This document shows positions 1-6,490 of a DNA stretch of 7,244 bases, in pieces (within the stretch, counting starts at the first letter, position 1; the number at the start of each line of letters is the position of its first letter). This stretch comes from Quisquiliibacterium sp. Lineage in GTDB: Bacteria > Pseudomonadota > Gammaproteobacteria > Burkholderiales > Burkholderiaceae_E. Position numbers and translations under genes: made by a program. Where the stretch lies: assembly GCA_030830765.1 (NCBI GenBank), contig JAURMJ010000074.1, positions 1 through 7,244 on the forward strand, given 5' to 3'. The notes under the pieces are model-generated. The model was not told the origin of the DNA. It searched no databases and saw only the letters and a list, made by a program, of their open reading frames with translations.

Positions 1-368
1 GTCTTCAACGGACCCGCGGGCAGCCGAACCATGGCCTTCTCGACCTGGAAGCCCTGCTTACCCAGTGCTTCGGCGATATCCGCATTGGTGACCGAGCCGA
101 ACAGTCGGCCATCAACACCAGCCTTCTGGCTGATCTGGACGGTCGTGCCATTGAGCTTCTCGCCGACGCCCTGAGCCGCGGCCAGACGATCGGCCTGAAC
201 CTTTTCCAGTTCGGCACGACGGGCCTCGAACTCAGCGATGGCCTGTTGCGTGGCACGGCGCGCCTTGCCCTGCGGGATCAGAAAGTTGCGAGCGTAGCCG
301 TCCTTGACCTTGACCACATCACCAAGCTGACCGAGGTTGACCACTTTTTCGAGCAGGATGATCTGCAT
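1..368 (-). CDS. rplI: 50S ribosomal protein L9 (3' end cut by window edge)
   Basis: L9 is a two-domain protein of the large ribosomal subunit that binds 23S rRNA near the L1 stalk and helps maintain reading-frame fidelity. The translation starts [19 protein letters not shown] and continues with [17 protein letters not shown], the L9 N-terminal signature. A charged helical connector follows (about residues 40-75, rich in A, E, R and K), then the start of the C-terminal domain ([13 protein letters not shown], about residues 90-102). About 122 residues are visible; bacterial L9 is usually near 150, so roughly 25-30 C-terminal residues lie beyond the left edge. The ATG is preceded by a GGGAGAAG ribosome binding site and lies 16 bases after the rpsR stop, so it is the last visible gene of the rpsF operon. 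Nothing looks unusual in the visible part. Confidence 0.97.
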   Translation of the reverse strand, partial: MQIILLEKVVNLGQLGDVVKVKDGYARNFLIPQGKARRATQQAIAEFEARRAELEKVQADRLAAAQGVGEKLNGTTVQISQKAGVDGRLFGSVTNADIAEALGKQGFQVEKAMVRLPAGPLK

Positions 369-384
369 GTTGTCTTCTCCCTGC

Positions 385-660
385 TTAGTGGTTGTCGGTG
401 AACGGCAGCAGCGCGAGGAAACGCGCACGCTTGATGGCATCCTGCAGCTGGCGCTGGTAACGCGCTTTGGTGCCGGTCAGGCGAGCCGGGATGATCTTGC
501 CGGTTTCGGTGATGAAATCCTTGAGGGTATCGACATCCTTGTAGTCAATCCACTCAATCTTCTCTGCGGTAAAGCGGCAGAACTTCTTGCGTTTGAAGAG
601 CGCGCTCTGGGAAGGACGCTTCTTCTTGTCATTTTTGGAACCACGGCGGGCAAACGCCAT
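385..660 (-). CDS. rpsR: 30S ribosomal protein S18
   Basis: S18 (91 aa) binds the platform of the small ribosomal subunit as a heterodimer with S6, encoded two genes upstream. The conserved core is plain: FKRKKFCRF near residues 22-30, then [35 protein letters not shown], and the C-terminal block [16 protein letters not shown]. The protein is longer than the 75-residue E. coli S18 because of a basic N-terminal extension ([16 protein letters not shown]). Betaproteobacterial S18 proteins commonly carry such an extension. The ATG lies one base after the priB TGA, and its Shine-Dalgarno (GAGGTG) is inside the last codons of priB, which suggests translational coupling. Identification is by family motifs and operon position. 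Confidence 0.98.
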   Translation of the reverse strand: MAFARRGSKNDKKKRPSQSALFKRKKFCRFTAEKIEWIDYKDVDTLKDFITETGKIIPARLTGTKARYQRQLQDAIKRARFLALLPFTDNH

Positions 661-661
661 A

Positions 662-964
662 TCACACCTCGATGATTTCGAATTCGGTTACGTGCAGGGC
701 CATCAGTTTTGACTGCCTGCGCCTGGGAGCCAGGAAACCCCTGGCCGTCAGACGACATCCCGGATCAAGTCTTGCGGCTGCCTGTGCGACCTTGCCCGCG
801 AACACTGCGGACAGTTCCAGGTCGATCTTCCTCGCAACGCCAGCCTCAGGTTGCTCAGACGAATGAGCAAGGACTGCTACCAGGAGCGGAACACCAGCGG
901 GGCTGTAGCGAATTTCTTCGCGCTGCACCAGCATGGCTTGAAGTTCTACGCGGTTGATCGACAC
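662..964 (-). CDS. priB: Primosomal replication protein N (PriB)
   Basis: PriB is a small dimeric OB-fold single-stranded-DNA-binding protein that works with PriA in restarting stalled replication forks. The 100-residue translation fits the Neisseria-type family: [39 protein letters not shown] (first strands, with the YSPAGVP turn at about residues 20-26), then a middle strand [14 protein letters not shown], then [28 protein letters not shown]. The position between rpsF and rpsR is the classical priB location and supports the call strongly. The start is GTG at 962-964, the only start codon in this frame between the rpsF stop and the conserved NRVEL segment; no good Shine-Dalgarno lies in front of it. 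The frame is the same as rpsF, with 16 sense codons between the rpsF TAA and this GTG. The TGA stop is one base before the rpsR ATG. Confidence 0.95.
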   Translation of the reverse strand: MSINRVELQAMLVQREEIRYSPAGVPLLVAVLAHSSEQPEAGVARKIDLELSAVFAGKVAQAAARLDPGCRLTARGFLAPRRRQSKLMALHVTEFEIIEV

Positions 965-1012
965 CGGACGCGGCCGTCGGCAAAAAACCTGCCCAACGGG
1001 ACGACGCTGTGC

Positions 1013-1378
1013 TTACTCCTCCACGGTCTCAGTGACGACCTTGCGCGACTCTTCGCGCTGGATCTGCTTGAGCATCGGGGAAGCAGCGGTTTCTGCCTTG
1101 CGCATCGAGACCGTCAAATGGCGCAGAACTGCGTCATTGAAGCGGAACGCATGCTCGATCTCGGCCAACACCGGGACGCCGCACTCGACGTTCATCAGCA
1201 CATAATGCGCCTTGGCGACCTTCTGGATCGGGTACGCCAGCTGGCGGCGACCCCAGTCCTCGATACGATGAACCTTGCCATCCTGCGCTTCGACCATGGT
1301 CTTATAGCGCTCGATCATCGCGGGCACCTGCTCGCTCTGATCCGGGTGGACGATGAAAACGATTTCGTAATGACGCAT
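1013..1378 (-). CDS. rpsF: 30S ribosomal protein S6
   Basis: S6 (121 aa) sits on the platform of the small ribosomal subunit and binds S18. The sequence opens [26 protein letters not shown], a classical S6 N-terminus, and contains the conserved block [28 protein letters not shown] (residues about 38-65) and [13 protein letters not shown] (about 78-90). The C-terminal tail is charged and ends in Glu-Glu. In E. coli, RimK adds glutamates to the S6 C-terminus, so this tail could be a substrate, but that is inference. The reading frame is open upstream as far as position 1600, but the family start is the ATG at 1376-1378, which has an AAGGAG ribosome binding site five bases away. It is the first gene of rpsF-priB-rpsR-rplI and is read from a promoter at about 1466-1495. 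Confidence 0.98.
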   Translation of the reverse strand: MRHYEIVFIVHPDQSEQVPAMIERYKTMVEAQDGKVHRIEDWGRRQLAYPIQKVAKAHYVLMNVECGVPVLAEIEHAFRFNDAVLRHLTVSMRKAETAASPMLKQIQREESRKVVTETVEE

Positions 1379-1459
1379 TGAATCTCCTTGTGGTCTGTGG
1401 CCGCCCGCCTGCGTCAGCGTAAGCAGCAAGGAACAAATCCCCCGAGCCATCCCAGGGAA
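1379..1459 (-). promoter_or_regulatory. rpsF operon 5' leader, possible regulatory RNA
   Basis: This is the predicted untranslated leader from the start site near 1459 to the rpsF ATG. It contains a small inverted repeat, CTGC at 1409-1412 and GCAG at 1423-1426, with a ten-base loop, and a G-rich stretch on the transcript around 1436-1450. In many bacteria the S6:S18 complex represses this operon through a leader motif that, as I recall it, displays a CCG bulge. No CCG occurs on the transcript strand in this leader, so the classical motif is not evident. The ribosome binding site is at its 3' end. Confidence 0.3.
1384..1389 (-). promoter_or_regulatory. rpsF ribosome binding site
   Basis: AAGGAG on the minus strand, five bases before the ATG at 1376-1378. 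It settles the rpsF start, because the same frame stays open for another 220 bases upstream and could be over-extended by an automatic caller. Confidence 0.9.
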
Positions 1460-1465
1460 CCGTAG

Positions 1466-1495
1466 ATTATATCGCGGCAATAGTCGGATTGTCGA
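1466..1495 (-). promoter_or_regulatory. Predicted sigma70 promoter of the rpsF operon
   Basis: On the minus strand a perfect -10 hexamer TATAAT (1466-1471) lies 18 bases downstream of TCGACA (1490-1495), which matches five of six bases of the -35 consensus. Transcription would begin near 1459 and give a leader of about 80 bases before rpsF. A strong promoter is expected for a ribosomal protein operon. There is no extended -10 TG. This is a motif reading with no transcript data. Confidence 0.65.
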
Positions 1496-1599
1496 ACTCA
1501 ATACAATGACGGCTGCGACCCGAGCTTCACCACCATACGCCACCGAACGAAAATCAATCGGCCTGGTCGCGACCAATCCCTCCTGAAACTGCGAAAACA

Positions 1600-2550
1600 A
1601 TGATGGTTGCCAGACTGCTGCGGCTGATCCAGATCACTCAATGGACCTCGACACTCTTGCTGGCCGGCTGGCTGATCGGCTGGCAAGACTGGCCACTTGC
1701 GGCGACGCTGGCAGCCGCGCTGATCCTGCCGCTGTGGCTGCACGCACAGATCATCGCACTGGACTTCCTGCTGGCTCACTGGGCGGGCAGCCCAACCCCG
1801 CCGGCCTGGCAACGCGGTCCGGCTGGCCTGCTGAAGATCTACCTGCGGGAGTTGGGCGACTCGATTCGGGTTTTTCAGTGGGCCCAGGCCTGGCGTGCCA
1901 ACAGAGGCCTTCCAGGGGAAAACCTCACTGCGGGGATCAAAAGCCAAAAGAGTGCAGACAGCGCAATCAGCGCCGGGCCGATTCCGGTGGTTCTTGTTCA
2001 CGGCTATCTTTGTAATCGCCAGATCTGGTACCCAATGGCCCATTGGCTGGCCAGTCGCGGACATCTTCTGCAGGCCGTGGTACTGGAGCCTGTTTTTTCC
2101 TCAATCGACGACTATGCGCCGGTCATCGACCGGGCGGTCCGCGAACTGCAGCAGCGAAGCGGCCGCGAGCGCGTTGCACTTGTCTGCCACAGCATGGGCG
2201 GACTGGCTGCACGAGCCTACCTGCGAGCCTGTCCGGATGCGCCCATCGAGCGCATTGTGACGCTTGGCACACCGCACCGGGGAACGATTCATGCACGCTT
2301 TGCCAGCGGCATCAACGGCATGCAGATGCGCCCCGACAGCGACTGGCTGCGCACGCTGGCAGCGCACGAAGACGAGGCATTCGGACGGCGCTTCAGTGTC
2401 ATCCTCAGCCACCATGACAACATTGTCGCGCCACAGAGCAATCAGACCCTGCCCGGTGCAAGGATCATCGAACTGGGCGGGCTGGGTCACGTGAGCCTGG
2501 TGCTTGACCAGGCAGTCTGGCAGCTGGTGGCGGCCGAGCTGGGCCGATAG
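1600..2550 (+). CDS. Membrane-anchored alpha/beta hydrolase (lipase/esterase-like)
   Basis: This 316-residue protein has two hydrophobic segments at the N-terminus (about residues 13-28 and 33-58), a soluble linker, and an alpha/beta-hydrolase domain from about residue 126. Catalytic features can be read directly: the oxyanion-hole strand [14 protein letters not shown] (HG at 134-135), the nucleophile elbow CHSMGG with Ser198, a likely acid Asp273 in HHDNIVAP, and the final His297 in [17 protein letters not shown] (221-229) is typical of lipase and PGAP1-like relatives. The elbow begins with Cys instead of the usual Gly of GHSMG. The family suggests hydrolysis of an ester, probably a lipid, at the inner membrane; the substrate cannot be told. 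ATG codons occur at 1600 and 1603 with no clear Shine-Dalgarno. It is divergent from rpsF across 221 bases, where a TACAAT at 1502-1507 is the only -10-like site and lacks a matching -35. It is transcribed alone and meets the methyltransferase gene end-on. Confidence 0.88.
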   Translation: MMVARLLRLIQITQWTSTLLLAGWLIGWQDWPLAATLAAALILPLWLHAQIIALDFLLAHWAGSPTPPAWQRGPAGLLKIYLRELGDSIRVFQWAQAWRANRGLPGENLTAGIKSQKSADSAISAGPIPVVLVHGYLCNRQIWYPMAHWLASRGHLLQAVVLEPVFSSIDDYAPVIDRAVRELQQRSGRERVALVCHSMGGLAARAYLRACPDAPIERIVTLGTPHRGTIHARFASGINGMQMRPDSDWLRTLAAHEDEAFGRRFSVILSHHDNIVAPQSNQTLPGARIIELGGLGHVSLVLDQAVWQLVAAELGR

Positions 2551-2552
2551 CC

Positions 2553-2575
2553 GCCCTGCCTGTCCTGCTCAGGGC
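2553..2575. terminator. Possible bidirectional terminator hairpin
   Basis: A perfect six-base inverted repeat, GCCCTG (2553-2558) and CAGGGC (2570-2575), has an 11-base loop and lies where the hydrolase and methyltransferase genes converge. The right arm contains part of the methyltransferase TGA (2569-2571). There is no clear T-run on either side, so it does not meet the full rho-independent definition. Confidence 0.3.
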
Positions 2576-3192
2576 TTCCCAAGCACCGCCGACACCAGAT
2601 GCGACATGCCGTGATGCCCTGCACCTTCGCTCACCTCGCGATCGACGTCGCGTGAAGCCAGCACATCCCAGCCATCGAAGCCCCGCGCGAGCAACTGCAT
2701 TGTGTACAGATTGTCCTCGACTCCGGGGCCACCCGTCTTGTAGATCAGCTGGCGCGGACCGTACCCCTCGATGATCAGCAAGCCGCCAGGGACCAGCGTC
2801 CTGCGAATGCCCTCGAACAGGCGAGCCCGCAGGGCGGGAGCGGCAAACTGGATGAAGATTGCAACCACCGCGTCATAACGCTCCGGTTGCCAGTCCCATT
2901 CGGCAGCATCGCTTTGCTGCACATCAAGTTGAACGCCCTTGCGTCTGGCCAGATCGCGCGCCTTGCTGATCCCCACATCAGAAAGATCAAAGCTTGTGAC
3001 CTGGCAGCCATGCTCGGCAAGCCACACGCCATTGCGGCCTTCCCCATCGGCGACACAAAGCACTCGGGCACCCGGCTTGAGCAAGGCCGTGCAGTGGCTC
3101 AACCACTGGTTCGGCTCCTCGCCGAACAGGAAACCATCGGCGCCGGCATAGCGTCCGTTCCAGGTTGTCTTCGGATCGCTGAATTTAGTCAT
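2569..3192 (-). CDS. Class I SAM-dependent methyltransferase (TehB-like)
   Basis: This 207-residue single-domain protein has the Rossmann methyltransferase pattern. The N-terminus TTWNGRYAGADGFLFGEEPNQWL (about residues 9-31) is typical of a bacterial group annotated as TehB-like or thiopurine-type methyltransferases. Motif I is VLCVADGEGRNGVWLA (44-59), the SAM-binding glycine loop. FDLSD (68-72) provides the acidic residue at the end of strand 2, SDAAEWDW (94-101) precedes strand 4, and LVPGGLLIIEGY (133-144) is the post-motif region. TGGPGVEDNLYT (153-164) and the tail GHHGMSHLVSAVLGK complete a normal-length protein. The substrate is unknown; no tehA-like transporter or metal/metalloid gene is adjacent. 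The ATG at 3190-3192 has no strong Shine-Dalgarno. It is divergent from the thiolase across 107 bases and its stop lies 18 bases beyond the hydrolase stop, so it is probably monocistronic. Confidence 0.9.
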   Translation of the reverse strand: MTKFSDPKTTWNGRYAGADGFLFGEEPNQWLSHCTALLKPGARVLCVADGEGRNGVWLAEHGCQVTSFDLSDVGISKARDLARRKGVQLDVQQSDAAEWDWQPERYDAVVAIFIQFAAPALRARLFEGIRRTLVPGGLLIIEGYGPRQLIYKTGGPGVEDNLYTMQLLARGFDGWDVLASRDVDREVSEGAGHHGMSHLVSAVLGKP

Positions 3193-3299
3193 TCTCGAAT
3201 GATCAACGTTGCATTGACTGTGCGCAAGCGAAAGATGTGCGACAGGCCGATTCAGTTATTCTCAAGACCACTCAAAATTCATCGAACCTGGAGATTGAA

Positions 3300-4478
3300 A
3301 TGGCACAGGCCTACATCGTGGCAGCTACCCGCACCGCGGGCGGCAAGAAAGGCGGCAAACTGTCCGGATGGCATCCAGTCGACCTGGCTGCCCAGGTGAT
3401 CGACGAACTCGTCGCGCGCACCGGCGCGGATCCCGCGCTTGTTGAAGATGTGATCATGGGCTGCGTGAGCCAGATCGGCGAGCAGGGCATCAACGTGGCA
3501 CGCAATGCGGTGCTTGCTTCCGTGCTGCCTGAGAGCGTGCCGGGCACCTCGCTGGACCGTCAGTGCGGTTCATCGCAGCAGGCGCTGCATTTCGCGGCCC
3601 AGGCGGTCATGTCCGGAACGATGGACATCGTGATCGCTTCGGGGGTTGAAAGCATGACCCGCGTACCGATGGGTTCCACCGCAGTGCTGCCGCAAAAGAA
3701 TGGCATGGGCCACTACATGAGTCCCATCCTGCAGGCGCGTTACCCGGACGTCCATTTCAGCCAGTTTACGGGTGCTGAAATGATGGCCAAGAAATATGAC
3801 CTGACCAAGGAGCAGCTCGATGCCTACGCGTTGCTGAGCCACCAGCGTGCCATCGCGGCAACCGATTCGGGTCAGTTCAATGACGAGATCTTGCCGCTGA
3901 AAGTCAGACTTGCCGACGGCAGCGAGACCGATGAGATGCATTCACGTGACGAGGGCATCCGCTATGACGCAACGCTTGACTCGATCGGCTCAGTCAAGCT
4001 GCTGGCCGAAGGGGGACGGATCACCGCAGCCACGGCCAGCCAGATCTGCGATGGTGCCTCCGGCGTGATGGTGGTCAATGAGCGCGGTCTCAAGACGCTT
4101 GGCGTGCAGCCGCTGGCACGGATCCATCACATGACGGTGCTGGGTCAGGATCCGGTGATCATGCTCGAGGCGCCGCTGCCGGCGACCGAACTGGCACTGA
4201 AACGCGCCGGCATGAAGATTTCCGATATCGACCTGTTCGAAGTGAACGAGGCCTTCGCACCGGTGCCCTTGGCCTGGCTGCAGACAACTGGCGCGGACCC
4301 CGAATGTCTGAATGTGAACGGCGGCGCAATTGCGCTGGGACACCCGCTTGGCGCCTCAGGGACCAAACTGATGACGACCCTGGTCCATGCGCTGCGCAGG
4401 CGCGGCAAGCGCTATGGCCTGCAGACGATGTGCGAGGGCGGTGGCATGGCCAACGTAACGATTGTCGAGCGGCTCTGA
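3300..4478 (+). CDS. Acetyl-CoA acetyltransferase / 3-ketoacyl-CoA thiolase
   Basis: This 392-residue cytoplasmic enzyme is of normal thiolase length. It either cleaves a 3-ketoacyl-CoA with CoA to give acetyl-CoA or runs the reverse condensation. Catalytic residues are visible: nucleophilic Cys89 in DRQCGSSQQ, the NEAFA loop at 316-320, His348 in ALGHPLGASG, and Cys378 in MCEGGGMAN. The CGSSQQ form, as opposed to CGSGLKA of PhaA/BktB biosynthetic thiolases, and NEAFAPVPLAW resemble the FadA5-like group linked to beta-oxidation and steroid side-chain degradation, so a degradative role is more likely than polyhydroxybutyrate synthesis; this is inference. The frame extends upstream to a GTG at 3237, but the ATG at 3300 has a GGAG ribosome binding site seven bases away and gives the family N-terminus (AYIVAATRTAGG). 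No other fatty-acid oxidation gene is next to it. It is divergent from the methyltransferase and convergent with recD. Confidence 0.95.
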   Translation: MAQAYIVAATRTAGGKKGGKLSGWHPVDLAAQVIDELVARTGADPALVEDVIMGCVSQIGEQGINVARNAVLASVLPESVPGTSLDRQCGSSQQALHFAAQAVMSGTMDIVIASGVESMTRVPMGSTAVLPQKNGMGHYMSPILQARYPDVHFSQFTGAEMMAKKYDLTKEQLDAYALLSHQRAIAATDSGQFNDEILPLKVRLADGSETDEMHSRDEGIRYDATLDSIGSVKLLAEGGRITAATASQICDGASGVMVVNERGLKTLGVQPLARIHHMTVLGQDPVIMLEAPLPATELALKRAGMKISDIDLFEVNEAFAPVPLAWLQTTGADPECLNVNGGAIALGHPLGASGTKLMTTLVHALRRRGKRYGLQTMCEGGGMANVTIVERL

Positions 4479-4506
4479 GCCGAGCGGCGCTGTCGTATCG
4501 TCACAA

Positions 4507-4532
4507 GCCCGGCGTGCGTTCAGCAGCCGGGC
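4507..4532. terminator. Possible bidirectional terminator hairpin, thiolase/recD
   Basis: A perfect seven-base GC inverted repeat, GCCCGGC (4507-4513) and GCCGGGC (4526-4532), flanks a 12-base loop that contains the recD stop codon (4520-4522). It lies 28 bases past the thiolase stop in the 41-base convergent gap. On the minus strand it is followed by TTGTGA and on the plus strand by no T-run, so rho-independent activity is uncertain. A second small hairpin, CGGCT/AGCCG at 4470-4482, overlaps the thiolase stop. Confidence 0.4.
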
Positions 4533-6490
4533 GACCCTGGGTTTGATTCCTGCGCAAGCAACGATTCGGCAATTCGGGTTCTGAAGCCGGAGCGCCTGAC
4601 CGTCTTTCGCTGGACGCTTGTATTCAGCGCCTCGGTGGAAGCAGCCACCACCACCTGGTTGCGGGCCCGGGTCACGGCGGTATACAGCAGCTCACGAGAC
4701 ATCACGCGATTGGCAGCACTCCCAAGCACCACCAGGACGCTGTCGAATTCAGACCCCTGAGACTTGTACACGGTCATTGCAAACGCAGTCTCGACCGGTG
4801 GCAGCCTGACCGGCGGGATGAGGCGAAACCCTCCTTCTGACCTCGCAAAGTGCACCATCAGCTCGCCATGCTGATCGGGCAACGCGATCCCGATATCACC
4901 ATTGAAAAGCCGCAGCACATAATCGTTGCGCAGCACCATGACCGGTCGACCGATGTACCAGGAAGAAAATTCGGCATGTTGTGAAGGGGGTGACTGACGC
5001 GAAACATCCGCATCCAGGAAACCTGGGGCCTGCAGTTGCAGGCGAAGCTTGGCAGACAGTCGCTCATTGACGGTCCCGACCCCAAACGTCCCGTCACGCA
5101 GCGCGCACAGCACGCGGAACTGATCGTAGGCCTTGAACACTGCGGACGGATCAATCGCAGGCTGATTCAGCGCTTCGATGAACGGACGGTAACCAGCGAC
5201 TGCAACATCGATGAGTGCTTCGTCGGCCCGCACTTCATCGCGCAACCAGCGCAGCTGCGCTCCCGGATCGGCACTCTCCCGCAGGATTTCATGGACTGCG
5301 TCTACGTCCCCACGATTGATGCAGGCTGCCAAACGTCCGATGCCCGACTTTGCACCGAAGCGGTAGTTCCTGGTGAACCAGACGACGGAGTCGGCCAGTG
5401 CCGAACTTGCAAGCGCGTCGGTTGGTGGAGGCTGAATCAGTTCTGGCGAGATCCCGCAGAGGCTTGCCAGCGTTTTTCTGAATGAATCGCCAATCGCCGG
5501 ATTCCCGGACAGATCAGCGAACACAGCGCCCGATTCGACCGCAGCCAGCTGGTCCTTGTCACCAAGCAGCACGACCCGTGCACCGTCGGTGAGGGCCTCA
5601 AACAGGTGCACGGCCAACGACAAGTCAAGCATGGATGCCTCATCCACGATCAAAAGATCGACCGGCAGCGGCATGCCCGCTCCGTGCCTGAAACCGGTCC
5701 CCGTCCGCGCAACGCCCAGCAGTCGGTGAATCGTCGAAGCTTCTTTGGGCAACAGACTCGCCACTTGCGCAGGCAAATGACAGGCTTGCCGCCGGATTGC
5801 CTCGGTCATCCGTGCGGCAGCCTTACCAGTTGGTGCCGCCAGTGCGACGCGCAGTTCGGGTTCGGTCTGCAGCAGGCAGGCCAGCAGGTTGACCACCATC
5901 GTCGTTTTCCCAGTGCCCGGTCCGCCACTGACGACAGTCAGGCGTGAGGCCAGTGCCATCGCGACGGCGATGCGTTGCCAGTCGAGGGGATCGTCTGGCA
6001 TCTCGCTTGGCGATGCATCCACTCCTGTTCGGGCCCCTGCAAACAGTGCCTCCAGGCGTGTACGCATTGTTGGCAGCGAGTCTGCAATCTGCAGCGGCCT
6101 TGCATGCAGTCTGAGCAGACGGTCTGCGAGTCGCCGCTCATAATCGAAATAGCGATGCAGGTACAGCCGGTCGCCCTCATCCAGTACTAGTGGATGATTG
6201 CCTGGCTCAAGCTGCGTGCCAACGACCCGGGATGCCAGAAGGAGCTCGCGCAAACCGGATGGATCAGTGGCTCTGGGCAAATTTGATCGATCGGATGGTT
6301 CCAGCGCGACCGCCGGCAGCTCGAGACAGACATCCCCAGCCGAACAGGCCAGCGACAACTGCCTGGCCGCGCCGGCCGCCGTCTGGGCCGCTTCTGGTGA
6401 TGCGCCACGGGCCAGCGCCCAGCGCGAAACACGGTCGGCAAACCCCGACGCAAGCAAAAGATCAGCAGAAAGGCGACTTGTTTCAGGCAT
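4520..6490 (-). CDS. recD: Exodeoxyribonuclease V alpha subunit (RecD helicase)
   Basis: RecD is the 5'-3' superfamily 1 helicase of RecBCD, which unwinds and degrades double-stranded DNA ends and prepares them for RecA. The 656-residue translation contains an N-terminal RecD domain (LLASGFADRVSRWALARGA, about residues 11-29), Walker A GGPGTGKTT (189-197), motif Ia APTGKAAARM (219-228), Walker B DEAS (283-286), LLGDKDQL (308-315), the NYRF motif (375-378), TVYKSQGSEFD (573-583) and YTAVTRAR (603-610). All helicase motifs look intact, and the length is a little above E. coli RecD (608). The start chosen is the ATG at 6488-6490, preceded by AGGTGGGGGA and overlapping the recB TGA by 8 bases. 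An ATG at 6529 would add 13 residues (MNWTVCWQVGDAA) that do not resemble RecD. The recB-recD overlap indicates one operon with coupled translation. Confidence 0.96.
   Translation of the reverse strand: MPETSRLSADLLLASGFADRVSRWALARGASPEAAQTAAGAARQLSLACSAGDVCLELPAVALEPSDRSNLPRATDPSGLRELLLASRVVGTQLEPGNHPLVLDEGDRLYLHRYFDYERRLADRLLRLHARPLQIADSLPTMRTRLEALFAGARTGVDASPSEMPDDPLDWQRIAVAMALASRLTVVSGGPGTGKTTMVVNLLACLLQTEPELRVALAAPTGKAAARMTEAIRRQACHLPAQVASLLPKEASTIHRLLGVARTGTGFRHGAGMPLPVDLLIVDEASMLDLSLAVHLFEALTDGARVVLLGDKDQLAAVESGAVFADLSGNPAIGDSFRKTLASLCGISPELIQPPPTDALASSALADSVVWFTRNYRFGAKSGIGRLAACINRGDVDAVHEILRESADPGAQLRWLRDEVRADEALIDVAVAGYRPFIEALNQPAIDPSAVFKAYDQFRVLCALRDGTFGVGTVNERLSAKLRLQLQAPGFLDADVSRQSPPSQHAEFSSWYIGRPVMVLRNDYVLRLFNGDIGIALPDQHGELMVHFARSEGGFRLIPPVRLPPVETAFAMTVYKSQGSEFDSVLVVLGSAANRVMSRELLYTAVTRARNQVVVAASTEALNTSVQRKTVRRSGFRTRIAESLLAQESNPGSPGC

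Noticed and set aside
979..993. T6 tract with a short hairpin between rpsF and priB as a terminator
   Set aside because: The stem is only four or five pairs and the T-run is in the loop, not after the stem, so it is not a rho-independent terminator.
851..1381. 176-codon plus-strand open frame opposite rpsF and priB
   Set aside because: It is antisense to two certain genes, shows no recognisable family, and long antisense frames are expected in GC-rich coding DNA.
1013..1600. 195-residue version of S6 starting at 1600
   Set aside because: The S6 family start and a good ribosome binding site are at 1378; the extra part covers the promoter and leader.
1498..2064. 188-codon minus-strand frame opposite the hydrolase
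   Set aside because: Low-complexity, Gln/Pro-rich shadow translation; the hydrolase frame has full catalytic motifs.
2523..2530. GCTGGTGG, the E. coli Chi octamer
   Set aside because: A single copy, explained by Leu-Val codons of the hydrolase; Chi sequences differ among bacteria and nothing shows it is used here despite the nearby recBD genes.
3237..3299. 21-residue N-terminal extension of the thiolase from a GTG
   Set aside because: Thiolases start at the equivalent of the ATG at 3300, which has the GGAG site; the extension is not family-like.
2887..3399. 170-codon plus-strand frame opposite the methyltransferase and running into the thiolase start
   Set aside because: It overlaps two clear genes in other frames and has no recognisable motif.
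5036..5485. 149-codon plus-strand frame inside recD, and similar frames at 6190-6624
   Set aside because: They are antisense to intact RecD and RecB motifs.
5647..5660. CGATC-AAAA-GATCG palindrome
   Set aside because: It encodes the conserved Walker B region of RecD; no reason to see an operator.
6178..6196. Inverted repeat CATCCA/TGGATG around a CTAG-containing loop
   Set aside because: It lies inside recD coding sequence (the NHPLVLDEG region) and is short enough to be chance.
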